A stretch of DNA of 64,000 bases. Origin: BPJU01 sp964425225. GTDB lineage: Bacteria; Planctomycetota; Planctomycetia; Pirellulales; Pirellulaceae. The DNA is taken from positions 1-64,000 of the forward strand of contig CAYRMD010000003.1 of the NCBI GenBank assembly GCA_964425225.1. Direction: 5' to 3'. Every line of letters begins with the position of its first letter. Positions within the stretch are counted from its first letter, which is position 1. Made by a program: the position numbers and the translations under genes. The notes beneath the pieces were generated by a model, which searched no databases, had not been told where the DNA came from, and was given only the letters and a program-made list of their open reading frames with translations. Shown in pieces: positions 9,177-17,924 of this stretch.

Positions 9177-10484
9177 ATGGGCTGGTGGTTCAATACCGCG
9201 TACCTCTTGGCTCTGTGTGGAGCCTCGCCTTACCTGATCTGGAAGGCATGGCGCACAGGAAAATATCGCCAAGGCTGGCGAGAAAAACTTTTCGGCACTC
9301 TGCCCGCATCGGACGATGATCGGCCGTGCCTGTGGGCACATGCCGTGAGTGTCGGCGAAGTAGCCGCTTTGGATACCTGGTTACAGCATTTTGAAACCGC
9401 TTATCCCGGTTGGCGGTGTTTGGTCTCGACTACGACACAGACCGGGTATCGCGTCGCTTGCAGTCGCTTAGGCCGGCATCCGGTCTGTTATGCTCCTTTG
9501 GATTTTACGTGGGCTGTACGGCGGGCCATGCAACGCGTACGGCCGCAATTGCTCGTGCTCACGGAACTGGAGCTCTGGCCCAACTGGATCGCAGAAGCCT
9601 CGAGAACAGATGTTCCAGTGGTGGTGATCAACGGGCGATTAAGTGCCCGAAGCTACCGCGGCTACCGAATGCTGCGACCGCTCGTCGGGCCCATGTTCCG
9701 TCGATTGGCAGCCGTCGCGGTGCAAGACGAGTTGTATCGGGAGCGATTTCTTGCCCTCGGTTGTGATCCTGACCGAATAGAAGTAACCGGTTCGTTGAAG
9801 TTCGATGGCGTCTTGACCGACCGGTCTGATGAGCGTGTAAGGCGACTGTCGGAGCTCTGGCAGGTACAGCCCGGGGATCGGGTCCTGGTGGCTGGTAGCA
9901 CACAGCCACAGGAGGACCGGGTGGTGCTCGAGATATGTAGGCGGCTCGGCTGGCGTTGGCCGAACCTGCGCGGGATCGTCGTTCCACGTCATCCAGAACA
10001 CTTCGACGCTACGGCTCGTCTTATGGCTCAAACGGGGCTACCGTGGGTGCGTCGTTCGGAAATCGTCCACAGCGCCGATAGCCGCCTATTGTTGGTAGAT
10101 ACAGTCGGTGAGCTACGCTACTGGTGGGGGCTTGCAGACCTGGCGTTTGTCGGTGGCAGTCTTTATCCGGGACGCGGCGGTCAGAATATGCTCGAACCAG
10201 CCGCTTACGGAGCCGCTGTCAGTTTTGGCCCCTTTACGTGGAATTTTCGCGACACGGTGGAAAAATTGCTCGAACACCAGGCAGCGGTTCTGGTGCATAA
10301 TGCCCAGGAATTGGAGCAGTTTGTGGAGCGCGCGTTGCAGGACGAGTCCTGGTGTACGAATCTCGGACGGCGTGCCCAACAGCTCGTTCGCAGCCACCAA
10401 GGATCCGCCCAACGCACCCTGGACTTCATCGCGCGTCGGCTGTCACTGCTTATCAACAAGCAGAGCCAGCTCCCAGCTGCTTGA
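9177..10484 (+). CDS. waaA: 3-deoxy-D-manno-octulosonic acid (Kdo) transferase
   Basis: A 435-residue inner-membrane GT-B glycosyltransferase (KdtA/WaaA) that adds Kdo from CMP-Kdo to lipid A precursors. Residues 1-20 form the membrane anchor, with IWKAWRTGKYRQGWREKLFG following as in the family. HAVSVGEVAA, STTTQTGYRVA, LTELELWPNW, VVINGRLSARSYRGYR and the C-terminal FVGGSLYPGRGGQNMLEPA are family hallmarks. ATG 9177 has GGAAAGGAG upstream. Together with lpxB (19.4 kb) and the LptF/G permease (60.2 kb) it shows that lipid A with a Kdo core is made. Confidence 0.95.
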   Translation: MGWWFNTAYLLALCGASPYLIWKAWRTGKYRQGWREKLFGTLPASDDDRPCLWAHAVSVGEVAALDTWLQHFETAYPGWRCLVSTTTQTGYRVACSRLGRHPVCYAPLDFTWAVRRAMQRVRPQLLVLTELELWPNWIAEASRTDVPVVVINGRLSARSYRGYRMLRPLVGPMFRRLAAVAVQDELYRERFLALGCDPDRIEVTGSLKFDGVLTDRSDERVRRLSELWQVQPGDRVLVAGSTQPQEDRVVLEICRRLGWRWPNLRGIVVPRHPEHFDATARLMAQTGLPWVRRSEIVHSADSRLLLVDTVGELRYWWGLADLAFVGGSLYPGRGGQNMLEPAAYGAAVSFGPFTWNFRDTVEKLLEHQAAVLVHNAQELEQFVERALQDESWCTNLGRRAQQLVRSHQGSAQRTLDFIARRLSLLINKQSQLPAA

Positions 10485-10550
10485 TGAAGCGCCTCACCTA
10501 GCCGTGCTCGCACGATTCAAAGCCGCCTCCCGCTGGAACGCGGGGGGGAC

Positions 10551-10556
10551 TATAAT
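10551..10556 (+). promoter_or_regulatory. -10 element of the metK promoter
   Basis: A perfect TATAAT lies in GACTATAATACGG, about 90 bp before the metK start. The sequence 17 bp upstream (TCCCGC) is a poor -35, so the promoter may need an activator or act through its extended -10. Confidence 0.5.
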
Positions 10557-10573
10557 ACGGGGCAAATTGGGAA

Positions 10574-10624
10574 GGTACGCCCGAATTTGACTGCTTTTGC
10601 GCGTACCTTGTTTTGGGTCACAAA
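10574..10624 (+). promoter_or_regulatory. Structured metK leader, possible SAM-sensing pseudoknot
   Basis: GGTACGC (10574-10580) pairs perfectly with GCGTACC (10601-10607) around a 20-base loop. Loop bases can also pair with the 3' flank: CCGAA (10581-10585) with TTTGG (10612-10616), or TTTGAC (10586-10591) with GTCAcAAA (10617-10624). Either gives an H-type pseudoknot in a roughly 80-nt leader ending near the Shine-Dalgarno. SAM-II and SAM-V riboswitches have this topology and metK is a classic SAM-regulated gene. I do not recognise a known consensus sequence. Confidence 0.4.
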
Positions 10625-10641
10625 CTACGAGGACTAGCGAA

Positions 10642-11826
10642 GTGGCACCGCGACGATATTTGTTTTCCAGCGAATCCGTGACCATGGGGCATCCAGACAA
10701 GCTCGCCGACCGTATTTCGGACGGCGTTCTGGATGCTTGCTTGGCTCAGGACCCAGAAAGTCGAGTTGCCTGTGAGGCATTAGTCACTACGGGCTTAGCA
10801 ATTGTTGCCGGAGAGATTACATCGCGGGCGGTTTTCGACTATCCGGAATTGGTACGTAAGCTGATTAGTGATGTCGGTTATACGGATGATGAATTTGGTA
10901 TTTGTGGCACCACGTGCGGTGTGATCGTTTCTATCGGCAAGCAGAGCCCCGATATCTCGATAGGGGTGAGTGCAAACCGCATCGTAGGAAAAGACACCGG
11001 TGCCGGTGATCAAGGAATGATGTTTGGTTACGCTTGTCGGCATACCGATGAATTGATGCCGTTGCCTATCGCGCTTGCGCATCGGATCGTTCGCCGTTTG
11101 CAGGAAGCGCGTATAAAACAGGAAGTACCGTGGTTGCGGCCCGATGGAAAGTGTCAGGTGACCGTGGAATTCGAAGGGGATCGACCCCTTCGCGTACATA
11201 CGGTGGTGGTCTCGACGCAACATGACGAATCGGTGAGCCGAGCGGAAATTCGGGAATTTGTCATCGAAGAAGTCGTGCGGCGCGTGTTGCCCGAGGAGTT
11301 GCTCCCGCAGGAACCAATTTATCACATCAACCCCACGGGGCGCTTTGTGATCGGTGGTCCGCGCGGCGATTGCGGTCTAACCGGTCGCAAAGTGATTGTG
11401 GACACTTACGGCGGATGGGGTCGTCACGGTGGTGGAGCATTCAGCGGGAAAGATCCGACGAAAGTAGATCGCAGTGCTGCCTATATGGCCCGCCATATCG
11501 CTAAGAATATCGTGGCTGCCGGATTAGCCGATCGTTGTGAAGTCCAGCTTGCCTACGCCATCGGAATTAGCGAGCCGGTCAGCGTGCTGGTCGATACTCA
11601 GGGTACGGGGTGTGTGGACGAAGAGCGCCTGGTGAAGTGGGTGCGCGAGTTGTTTCCGCTGTCGCCCGGCGGCATTATCGAGTACCTCGACTTGCTGCGG
11701 CCTATCTACGTAAAAACCTCTTCCGGCGGACATTTTGGTCGCGATGAACCGGAGTTCACATGGGAACGGACCAATAAGGCACACGAGTTGGCTGCTTTGG
11801 CGGGCATGAGCGTTGCCACGTGCTGA
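10642..11826 (+). CDS. metK: S-adenosylmethionine synthetase
   Basis: A cytoplasmic tetramer that makes SAM from methionine and ATP. GTG 10642 is the likely start, giving 394 residues, the usual length; GAGGA lies upstream and the homologous region begins immediately with YLFSSESVTMGHPDK. Signatures include GHPDKLADRISD (ATP/methionine), GAGDQGMMFGYAC, and GGGAFSGKDPTKVDRSAAY. The preceding leader may provide SAM feedback. Confidence 0.97.
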   Translation: MAPRRYLFSSESVTMGHPDKLADRISDGVLDACLAQDPESRVACEALVTTGLAIVAGEITSRAVFDYPELVRKLISDVGYTDDEFGICGTTCGVIVSIGKQSPDISIGVSANRIVGKDTGAGDQGMMFGYACRHTDELMPLPIALAHRIVRRLQEARIKQEVPWLRPDGKCQVTVEFEGDRPLRVHTVVVSTQHDESVSRAEIREFVIEEVVRRVLPEELLPQEPIYHINPTGRFVIGGPRGDCGLTGRKVIVDTYGGWGRHGGGAFSGKDPTKVDRSAAYMARHIAKNIVAAGLADRCEVQLAYAIGISEPVSVLVDTQGTGCVDEERLVKWVRELFPLSPGGIIEYLDLLRPIYVKTSSGGHFGRDEPEFTWERTNKAHELAALAGMSVATC

Positions 11827-11865
11827 GCGGAACAAAGTGCCGAAATCCCGGACAAAGCAATCTCT

Positions 11866-12678
11866 ATGCACCGTGAGCAGGCGGCCCGTAAGTTGGCTGG
11901 GCTTGGGCTATCGATTCGGCAGCCGGGGAGCAACCCGTACCTGGCATTTGCTGCGTCCGCAGAGGCTGCCTGGTGGTGGCTGGTTGTTTTGATGGTGGTA
12001 TATGCCGCTTTAGCTTGGAGCGGTCGCCTCATGCGTCCCACCGCTCCCATCGGTGGCATGACCGTAGCAATAGCGATGCTCCTGGCGCATGGAATCCGTC
12101 GCTTGGGGGCAGGGCACTTAGCGAAGCGTGTGTGGATCTCTGCAGCACTCCTGCCTCCGGTCGCTTGGTGCAGTTGGGTCGGTGCTGGCATTTCCCTCAT
12201 GAGCGGTACGATCAGCCTCGCATGTATTGTGGCGGCTGAGTCCCTCTGGTGGTTGCGAATATCGACACGATGCGCTCGCTGGCTGACCCCGCGTCTTGCT
12301 GTGCACGCGGATTTTCCTTCAGTGGGTTCAAGGCTCCGTGTAACCGACACAGGAGCGGGTGAGGTGGTTTCCGAGGTGACTCGCTTCCTTAAGGACGATT
12401 GCGAGACAGTTGCGGCTCGATGGGAACTGCACTACACAGTGGGAACACAACGTTTGGTGCTGCATTTGCCGATTTGTCCGCCATTGGCATCGCCACCCGA
12501 GGTCGATGCCCAATGGGATGGAGACTTGCCTGGGACGTGTCGCATCACGCAAATCGAAATATATGGCGTGCGTGCGGAAGTCCGTTTCGCGCTGCCCGCA
12601 GCACATTCAGGTTCGGGCCGATTGCTGTTGTGGTTGCGCGCGCCGCTTGCAGCGACCCGCCAGCCGAATTCGCTTTAG
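11866..12678 (+). CDS. Membrane protein of unknown function
   Basis: A 270-residue protein that I do not recognise. Three or four hydrophobic segments are visible in the first 130 residues (WWWLVVLMVVYAALAW, MTVAIAMLLAHGI, ISAALLPPVAWCSWV, MSGTISLACIVAAESL). The C-terminal half is soluble, with alternating hydrophobic residues suggestive of beta strands. It follows metK by 39 bp and precedes a tiny membrane-protein gene by 10 bp, so those two may be cotranscribed. Codon use matches its neighbours, which supports a real gene. Confidence 0.55.
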   Translation: MHREQAARKLAGLGLSIRQPGSNPYLAFAASAEAAWWWLVVLMVVYAALAWSGRLMRPTAPIGGMTVAIAMLLAHGIRRLGAGHLAKRVWISAALLPPVAWCSWVGAGISLMSGTISLACIVAAESLWWLRISTRCARWLTPRLAVHADFPSVGSRLRVTDTGAGEVVSEVTRFLKDDCETVAARWELHYTVGTQRLVLHLPICPPLASPPEVDAQWDGDLPGTCRITQIEIYGVRAEVRFALPAAHSGSGRLLLWLRAPLAATRQPNSL

Positions 12679-12688
12679 GGATACGACT

Positions 12689-12814
12689 ATGGCTCGATGG
12701 CCGTACAGCACCTGGACGACCGTTTTTACTTATGTCACGGTTTTTGTCGGCTTCCCGTTGCTGTGCGCATTGGCTTACGCATTCGTACGTGGCTACTGGC
12801 CTTTTGGGCCATAA
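12689..12814 (+). CDS. 41-residue single-pass membrane peptide
   Basis: A short frame begins ATG GCT CGA TGG with TTTAGGG eight bases upstream and starts 10 bp after the previous stop. The peptide has a charged, Trp-containing N-terminus, one clear membrane helix (VFTYVTVFVGFPLLCALAYAF) and ends VRGYWPFGP. Tight coupling to the preceding membrane-protein gene suggests they act together. Function is unknown. Confidence 0.5.
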   Translation: MARWPYSTWTTVFTYVTVFVGFPLLCALAYAFVRGYWPFGP

Positions 12815-12931
12815 TCCGGTCGTCTGAGAAGCGACGGTTGCACCACGTAACCAACCCGGCCAAGGGCCGTTGTCGATCCGCACTGCAACAGGGTGTCCTT
12901 TTGGCCGTTTTTTTGTGCGAGGATCAAAGAA

Positions 12932-14011
12932 ATGCTCTTTGGAATCATCATGGCCGGAGGAGCCGGTACGAGATTTTGGCCGGTAAGCCGTGAAGGTCAG
13001 CCAAAACAGCTATTGCCCCTGTGTGGCCGCCGCTCCATGATCCAAGAAACGTTCGATCGACTCGAGGGGCTTATCCCACCGGAGCGCATCTGGGTATTGA
13101 CCAACCAGCAGTTACTTGACGCCATGCGCCAACAACTCCCGCAACTCCCCGCACGGGCAATTCTCGGTGAACCCTGCAAGCGGGATACTGCGCCGTGTAT
13201 CGGATTGGCTGCCCGATTAGTCCTGCGTGCGGATCCCCAAGCTGTCATGCTTGTCATGCCGGCCGATCACGTGATTCGGCCTGTGGAAAAGTTCCAACAG
13301 GCCGTACGCTGTGCCCTAGAACTGGTGGAACGCGAGCCGCATACTCTGGTGACATTTGGTATCCGTCCAACCTACCCGGCTACGTCGTATGGGTACATTG
13401 AACGGGGTGACGAAGTTGGGCCTTCGGACAACGGGTTAGTTTACCGGGTGCAGCGATTCCGGGAAAAACCGGATCGTGACCAGGCGCAGGCCTTTCTTCG
13501 GATGGGAACCTACTATTGGAATTCAGGTATTTTCGTTTGGCGGGCTCAAACGATTTGGGATGCCTTAGCTCGGTACGAGCCGCATATGGTGCCCCTGCTA
13601 GAATCGATCGCGAGCGCATACGGCTCAGACATCTTCGAACATGTTTTTGCGGAAAAATTCAGCCAGATCCGGGCAAAGTCTATTGACTATGCTGTCATGG
13701 AGCACTACAGCCCAATTCTTCTGGTCGAAGCTCCGTTTGAATGGGATGATGTAGGAAATTGGCAGTCGTTAGCTCGCATTTGGGGCACAGATCAGCAGGG
13801 CAATTGTGCGCAGGGCAAACATTTGTTGCTAGACTGCCACAACACCGTGGTATGGGGAGCCGATGACCACCTGGTCGTGCTCGTCGGAATGCAAGATGTT
13901 ATCGTCGTGCATACACCGGATGCCACGCTGGTAGCCCATCGTGGCGCCGAAGAGTCATTGCGCGAAGTAGTACGACGCTTGCGCGATCAAGGATGGGAAG
14001 AATACCTGTAA
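12932..14011 (+). CDS. manC: Mannose-1-phosphate guanylyltransferase
   Basis: Makes GDP-mannose from GTP and mannose-1-phosphate for surface polysaccharides. The start chosen is ATG 12932 (GAGGATCAAAGAA upstream), giving 359 residues and placing the nucleotide-binding motif IIMAGGAGTRFWPVSREGQ at the N-terminus; the open frame extends 13 codons further but without support. PKQLLPL, the LVMPADHVI metal/sugar segment and YVEKP-type VQRFREKPD are all present. The C-terminal phosphomannose isomerase domain of dual-function enzymes is absent. Confidence 0.93.
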   Translation: MLFGIIMAGGAGTRFWPVSREGQPKQLLPLCGRRSMIQETFDRLEGLIPPERIWVLTNQQLLDAMRQQLPQLPARAILGEPCKRDTAPCIGLAARLVLRADPQAVMLVMPADHVIRPVEKFQQAVRCALELVEREPHTLVTFGIRPTYPATSYGYIERGDEVGPSDNGLVYRVQRFREKPDRDQAQAFLRMGTYYWNSGIFVWRAQTIWDALARYEPHMVPLLESIASAYGSDIFEHVFAEKFSQIRAKSIDYAVMEHYSPILLVEAPFEWDDVGNWQSLARIWGTDQQGNCAQGKHLLLDCHNTVVWGADDHLVVLVGMQDVIVVHTPDATLVAHRGAEESLREVVRRLRDQGWEEYL

Positions 14012-14230
14012 CCGACAATGGGATACAGTACTAAGACGGTCGGCTGATAAACGGAGGAAAGCGACTGCTATCGCAGAGGCGCTCAAGAAAAAGCACCAAC
14101 CAAGGTCAAAGGAGGCATGGGCGGTTCCCATTAGAAACTCGACACGTGGTACTGCTCGTGGCAAGATGCCGCGATGGCCAGTGCGGTTGACGGCTACTTT
14201 CCTTGCAGGGTGTCCCACGGCTGGAGCGTG

Positions 14231-14737
14231 ATGAAAGTGTTTACGATGAATCAGTTCCCCCGTACCGGACGGCTCTTGGGGGTCGATTTCGGTTTGCGAC
14301 GCATCGGCTTGGCTGTGTGCGACGAAGCTCAGCGCTTCGCTACGCCCTACGCGGTGTACCAGCGGCGAGGAGCAGCTAGCGATGCCCAATATTTTCGGCA
14401 ATTGGTACAACGCGAGCATATCGAAGGAGTCATCATCGGGCTGCCCATCCATGCCGACGGTCGGGAAAGCCAGCTATCGCGCGAAGCAAGGCGTTTTGGC
14501 GAATGGCTTTCCGAACAAACCGGCAAACCCGTGCGATTTTTCGATGAACGTTACACCACGTTACATGCCGAGTCGTTGCTGCGTGATGCGGGGCTGAGCC
14601 GATCGGAACTGAGGCAAAAACGGGACATGGTTGCTGCCCAGATTATCTTGAGCGTTTACTTGGAAGCACCGCAGCTGGCCGACCAGTCCAACGAACCGCT
14701 CGAGGATCTGCCAGACGTGTCGGATCCATTTCCGTAG
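14231..14737 (+). CDS. ruvX: YqgF/RuvX-family nuclease
   Basis: A 168-residue RNase H-fold protein of the YqgF family, implicated in pre-16S rRNA 5' end processing and earlier proposed as a Holliday junction resolvase. GRLLGVDFGLRRIGLAVCD carries the first catalytic Asp; VIIGLPIHADGRES and RFFDERYTT are the other conserved blocks. ATG 14231 has GGAG at good spacing; ATG 14246 is an alternative. It is 23 bp before the CYTH gene, so these two are probably cotranscribed. Confidence 0.9.
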   Translation: MKVFTMNQFPRTGRLLGVDFGLRRIGLAVCDEAQRFATPYAVYQRRGAASDAQYFRQLVQREHIEGVIIGLPIHADGRESQLSREARRFGEWLSEQTGKPVRFFDERYTTLHAESLLRDAGLSRSELRQKRDMVAAQIILSVYLEAPQLADQSNEPLEDLPDVSDPFP

Positions 14738-14760
14738 TTTGTTCAATTGAGGTTTCATCG

Positions 14761-15375
14761 ATGCCGGAGGTAATAGAAGTTGAACTAAAATTTCCCGTGC
14801 CATGCATGGACCGGCTTTCCGAACGCATGTCCAAGCTCGGAGTGGTGTTCGGTCCACCACATGAGCAAGTCGATATATACTTTGCTCATCCAAGTCGGGA
14901 CTTCTGGGCCACGGACGAGGCCTTGCGTATTCGGCAAGACGGCTCGATGTGGTTCTTGACCTACAAGGGTCCGCGGTTGGATCGCCGTACCAAGACCAGG
15001 CGAGAACTCGAGCTTCCGGTTGGGTCCAGTGTGGCAGACGCCCAAACTCTGCAGCATATTTTAGAATCTCTCTCGTTTCGCGTTGTGGCCCGAGTGGTCA
15101 AGACTCGTCGTAAAGCCAAAATCACGTGGCGCAATCGCTCGGACCTGTGCGTTGTTTGGGACGAAGTTCAGCAACTCGGAACTTTTCTAGAACTCGAGTT
15201 AGCAGTGCCACCTGATGAAATGGCCGCTGCCCAAATGGATCTTGTCGGATTCGCCGAGGAATTGTCGCTCGACGTAAGCAGTTGTGAGAGGCGAAGCTAT
15301 CTGGAACTGCTGCTGGCAAAGTCTTCTTCCGCCGAACATTTTGGAACACAAGGCAATGATCCGGAGCAACAGTGA
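14761..15375 (+). CDS. CYTH-domain protein, class IV adenylate cyclase type (CyaB)
   Basis: A 204-residue CYTH (triphosphate tunnel) protein. EVELKF at residues 6-11 is the ExExK signature; basic residues follow at LRIRQD, LTYKGPR and TKTRRELE, with ELELAV late in the chain. The shape matches CyaB-type class IV cyclases, but CYTH proteins also include thiamine triphosphatases and inorganic triphosphatases, and sequence alone does not decide. If it makes cAMP it would be a natural partner for the CRP-like site before the nuo operon at 42.05 kb. Confidence 0.8.
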   Translation: MPEVIEVELKFPVPCMDRLSERMSKLGVVFGPPHEQVDIYFAHPSRDFWATDEALRIRQDGSMWFLTYKGPRLDRRTKTRRELELPVGSSVADAQTLQHILESLSFRVVARVVKTRRKAKITWRNRSDLCVVWDEVQQLGTFLELELAVPPDEMAAAQMDLVGFAEELSLDVSSCERRSYLELLLAKSSSAEHFGTQGNDPEQQ

Positions 15376-15514
15376 CTCTTTAAGATCGTCTCTAGAATCG
15401 TCGACCGAAACTTTTCAAAGTGCAGCCGGTGGCGCGCCAGTTGCTCTAAACCGCTTCGTACGATAGGCGGCCCACCTGTTTTTTAGGCCAAGCTGCTTAA
15501 GAGTATCCACTTAC

Positions 15515-15609
15515 CCGAAACCAACCGCACTATTGGCAGGTTTCGTGACGTTGGAACGCCGGTACCGCACGAAACCAAAATTCGTGTGTTTTGATTTTCA
15601 GGCGAAACC
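15515..15609 (+). promoter_or_regulatory. Alternating CGAAACC / GGTTTCG leader repeats
   Basis: GGTTTCGTG (15539-15547) pairs perfectly with CACGAAACC (15568-15576) over a 20-base loop. The same GGTTTCG can instead pair with CGAAACC at 15515-15521, and a third CGAAACC occurs near 15602. The block lies directly upstream of the EF-hand gene, so it could be a leader with mutually exclusive hairpins or a set of protein-binding sites. Confidence 0.35.
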
Positions 15610-15669
15610 TCGCATGAACTTGCCGGTTTATATGTATGTGCGGACACAAATCACACCGGGTTGAAAAAC

Positions 15670-16188
15670 ATGATAACGGATAGGACCAGGGGGCGATGGT
15701 GGCTTGTGGGCTTAGCAGGCGCGTTGTGGATCAATGCACCGCTGGCTGCCCAGACTGTGGGGTTGCCCCGGCCACTTGACCGTTTTTTTCAAATTCATAC
15801 CGATACCCCGACGCGCCCCATCGGGTTGAATAGTAGTGTGGTGTCAGCCGACAAGCTGCAGAGAACAAAGCAACGGGGTGAACCTGAGTCTGCTAGCAAG
15901 GGTGTGACAGCTAGCCTTGAGTCCGACTCGCTGTTTGGCCGATTTGACCGTAACCGAGACGGAAAGTTGCAGGCTGAAGAAATTGTGGAAGCTAGGTGGC
16001 AACTTCAGGCAAGTTTACATGGCGAGCAAGGGGAGGCCGTCGTTGCGGCCATACCAAGCCATGCGTCCTTGGCGGTTGAAAGGGGCCAGTGGCACAGGCG
16101 ATTTGACCTTAACGGAGATGGACAGTTAAGTGGGGCTGAATGCTGTAAGGTTTTGGCGAAGTTGCTTCAGATGTGGAAAGGCAAATAG
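15670..16188 (+). CDS. Secreted EF-hand protein
   Basis: A 172-residue protein with a signal peptide (RWWLVGLAGALWINAPLAAQ). Two EF-hand calcium loops are visible: FDRNRDGKLQAEEI near residue 95 and FDLNGDGQLSGAEC near residue 145, both with Asp/Asn at positions 1, 3 and 5 and a Glu at 12. ATG 15670 was preferred over TTG 15661. It is monocistronic: a structured leader precedes it and a terminator follows. It is probably a periplasmic calcium-binding protein; no enzyme domain was seen. Confidence 0.7.
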   Translation: MITDRTRGRWWLVGLAGALWINAPLAAQTVGLPRPLDRFFQIHTDTPTRPIGLNSSVVSADKLQRTKQRGEPESASKGVTASLESDSLFGRFDRNRDGKLQAEEIVEARWQLQASLHGEQGEAVVAAIPSHASLAVERGQWHRRFDLNGDGQLSGAECCKVLAKLLQMWKGK

Positions 16189-16248
16189 CTCGAAAATAAT
16201 GTAACGTCTGTTTTTTTAAGCGGACGATTACTTCGGAAACGTACCCCC

Positions 16249-16297
16249 AGCCCGATCGAAAGCGGTGCCCACTGCGAGTAGATCGGGCTCTCTTTTT
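16249..16297 (+). terminator. Rho-independent terminator after the EF-hand gene
   Basis: AGCCCGATC (16249-16257) is complementary to GATCGGGCT (16281-16289), followed by CTCTTTTTAG. The loop is long (23 nt) but the stem is perfect. Confidence 0.7.
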
Positions 16298-16665
16298 AGG
16301 GCTTTCGCCTCCGCAGTAACTTTCCTGCACAGTCTCTATGCTCTCGCCTGGCTGCGGCAGGGGATTCTCGGTTGGAGTTCAGCCCAAAGACGCAAGGGAA
16401 AACACGACAAAGGACTGGATGGGTTACGTGCCGCACTCGATAAGGAACTTTCCCTCTTCTACGAAAAAACTCACGTGCGGTGGCTGTTTGGTCGTCTCGA
16501 CATCGAACCAAGAAGGAGCCAACATCCCGCAAGTATCCTAGCGCCTTGCACAAGGGCCAATTGGGATGGTGGGCGGGGAGTCGGTTACCTGTTCGTGCCT
16601 TCTGTGCGGGAAACTGTAAAAACCGTGTAGCCGGTACCATCGTGCATGTTTGTTCTCGATAAGCC
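16298..16665. other. Intergenic, nothing recognised
   Basis: The stretch lies between the EF-hand terminator and the end of the convergent transporter gene. Short frames exist on both strands but none has family features, a signal or a ribosome site. Confidence 0.4.
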
Positions 16666-17634
16666 CTACAGTTCGCCACGCCATCCCCAGTATTGGCTGA
16701 GAAGCGTGCCGGTCAGCATACAGCCGAAGCTGTAGAGTGCTGGCGCGAGAGCCACCTCGGAATGGGAAGGGAATAGATGGGCGGCCAATGCGGCGCCAAG
16801 GCCAGCATTTTGCATACCGACCTCCAAAGCAAGTGCCCGTCGCATAGGTAGGGAAATCTTTAAGCAACTCCCAGCGTACCAGCCGGCTGCATAGCCGGCT
16901 AGGTTGATCGTCAGTAACGCTAACGGAAGGTTCCACTCCAACCGAAAAAAATGTTGGCGACTTTTAGCTACCACGGATGCGATGATCAGCAGCACAGCCA
17001 GATTGGCTCCTAAGGCCGCAACGTGACGGAACCACCGCGCCGGTAATTTGCGGCTAATCCAGTAACCAACTATTACCGGCACAACAACGGTAGTAGCCAG
17101 GTACAGAGCCGATTGCAACAAAACAGGATGGTACTGCCACTTACCTAAGGCAATGAGCATAGCCACCGGAACGGCAACCGGAGAAACGAGTGTGGAAAGA
17201 GTCGTGAGGCATACCGAATATCCGACATGGCCACGAGCATTGAACGTCAACACGTTCGATGCCATGGCACCAGGTACGCAGCCTACCAAGACTACGCCAA
17301 GCTGTTGATCTGCGGATAACGGGTATAGCTGCCCAGCTAGCCACGCCAGTAGAGGCATCGCCGTGTATTGAACCATGACACCGGCAATCACCGCATGCGT
17401 AGAGCGCCCCAAGGCCACAAGTTCCTCGTGCGGTAGCAAAACACCTACGCAGAGCATTGTGAACACAATGAAAACGTTGATTTGCCCATGTAGCCACAAC
17501 CACGGATCCTGTAAGCCGTAGGGACTCCCAAGCGACTCCCAATATAGGGCAATCCCACAGACCAAGAGCAACCAGACAAACAGCATACGTTGCAGCACTT
17601 TACAGCACCTGGCTAGGTGGACTCCGTTCGGCAT
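16666..17634 (-). CDS. BASS-family sodium/organic anion symporter
   Basis: A 322-residue transporter of the bile acid:sodium symporter fold with about nine or ten membrane helices. GCVPGAMASNVLTFNARGH is the crossover-region motif near the sodium site, and LEVGMQNAGLGAALAAHLF is the second discontinuous-helix motif. The open frame extends 79 codons upstream, but that part lacks hydrophobic character; the family starts just before the first helix (MLFVWLLLVCGIALYW), so ATG 17634 is preferred. The substrate cannot be inferred: relatives move bile acids, pantoate, pyruvate and other anions. Confidence 0.85.
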   Translation of the reverse strand: MPNGVHLARCCKVLQRMLFVWLLLVCGIALYWESLGSPYGLQDPWLWLHGQINVFIVFTMLCVGVLLPHEELVALGRSTHAVIAGVMVQYTAMPLLAWLAGQLYPLSADQQLGVVLVGCVPGAMASNVLTFNARGHVGYSVCLTTLSTLVSPVAVPVAMLIALGKWQYHPVLLQSALYLATTVVVPVIVGYWISRKLPARWFRHVAALGANLAVLLIIASVVAKSRQHFFRLEWNLPLALLTINLAGYAAGWYAGSCLKISLPMRRALALEVGMQNAGLGAALAAHLFPSHSEVALAPALYSFGCMLTGTLLSQYWGWRGEL

Positions 17635-17814
17635 CAAGAGCACTTCAAGGTTTGTGGTAGTAACCTGCTCCAGCATACTGAAGGAAAAGCTGGCAGGCGA
17701 GTACAATCCTTCGGTTAAAAGTCCCTTTAGGTGCGATACAGTGGAGTGTCGAGGCCATGAGCCACCTTGGTCCGCGAATGCGTAACGAGGTGCAGCGTGA
17801 CTCAAAGGGTGGAC

Positions 17815-17842
17815 TAGACGCATCGAATATTCCTGATATAAT
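17815..17842 (+). promoter_or_regulatory. Candidate promoter of the Cys-rich secreted protein
   Basis: A perfect TATAAT at 17837-17842, preceded 16 bp earlier by TAGACG (four of six -35 bases). It lies 83 bp before the next start codon, and GAAGGGAGG provides a strong ribosome site there. Confidence 0.45.
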
Positions 17843-17924
17843 GAGACTATCGTTGTGGCGAACACTGGCACGCGTGTGCCATGGGTCTAGTGGGTGTGTC
17901 AGGTTACTTTGAAGGGAGGTAGCG

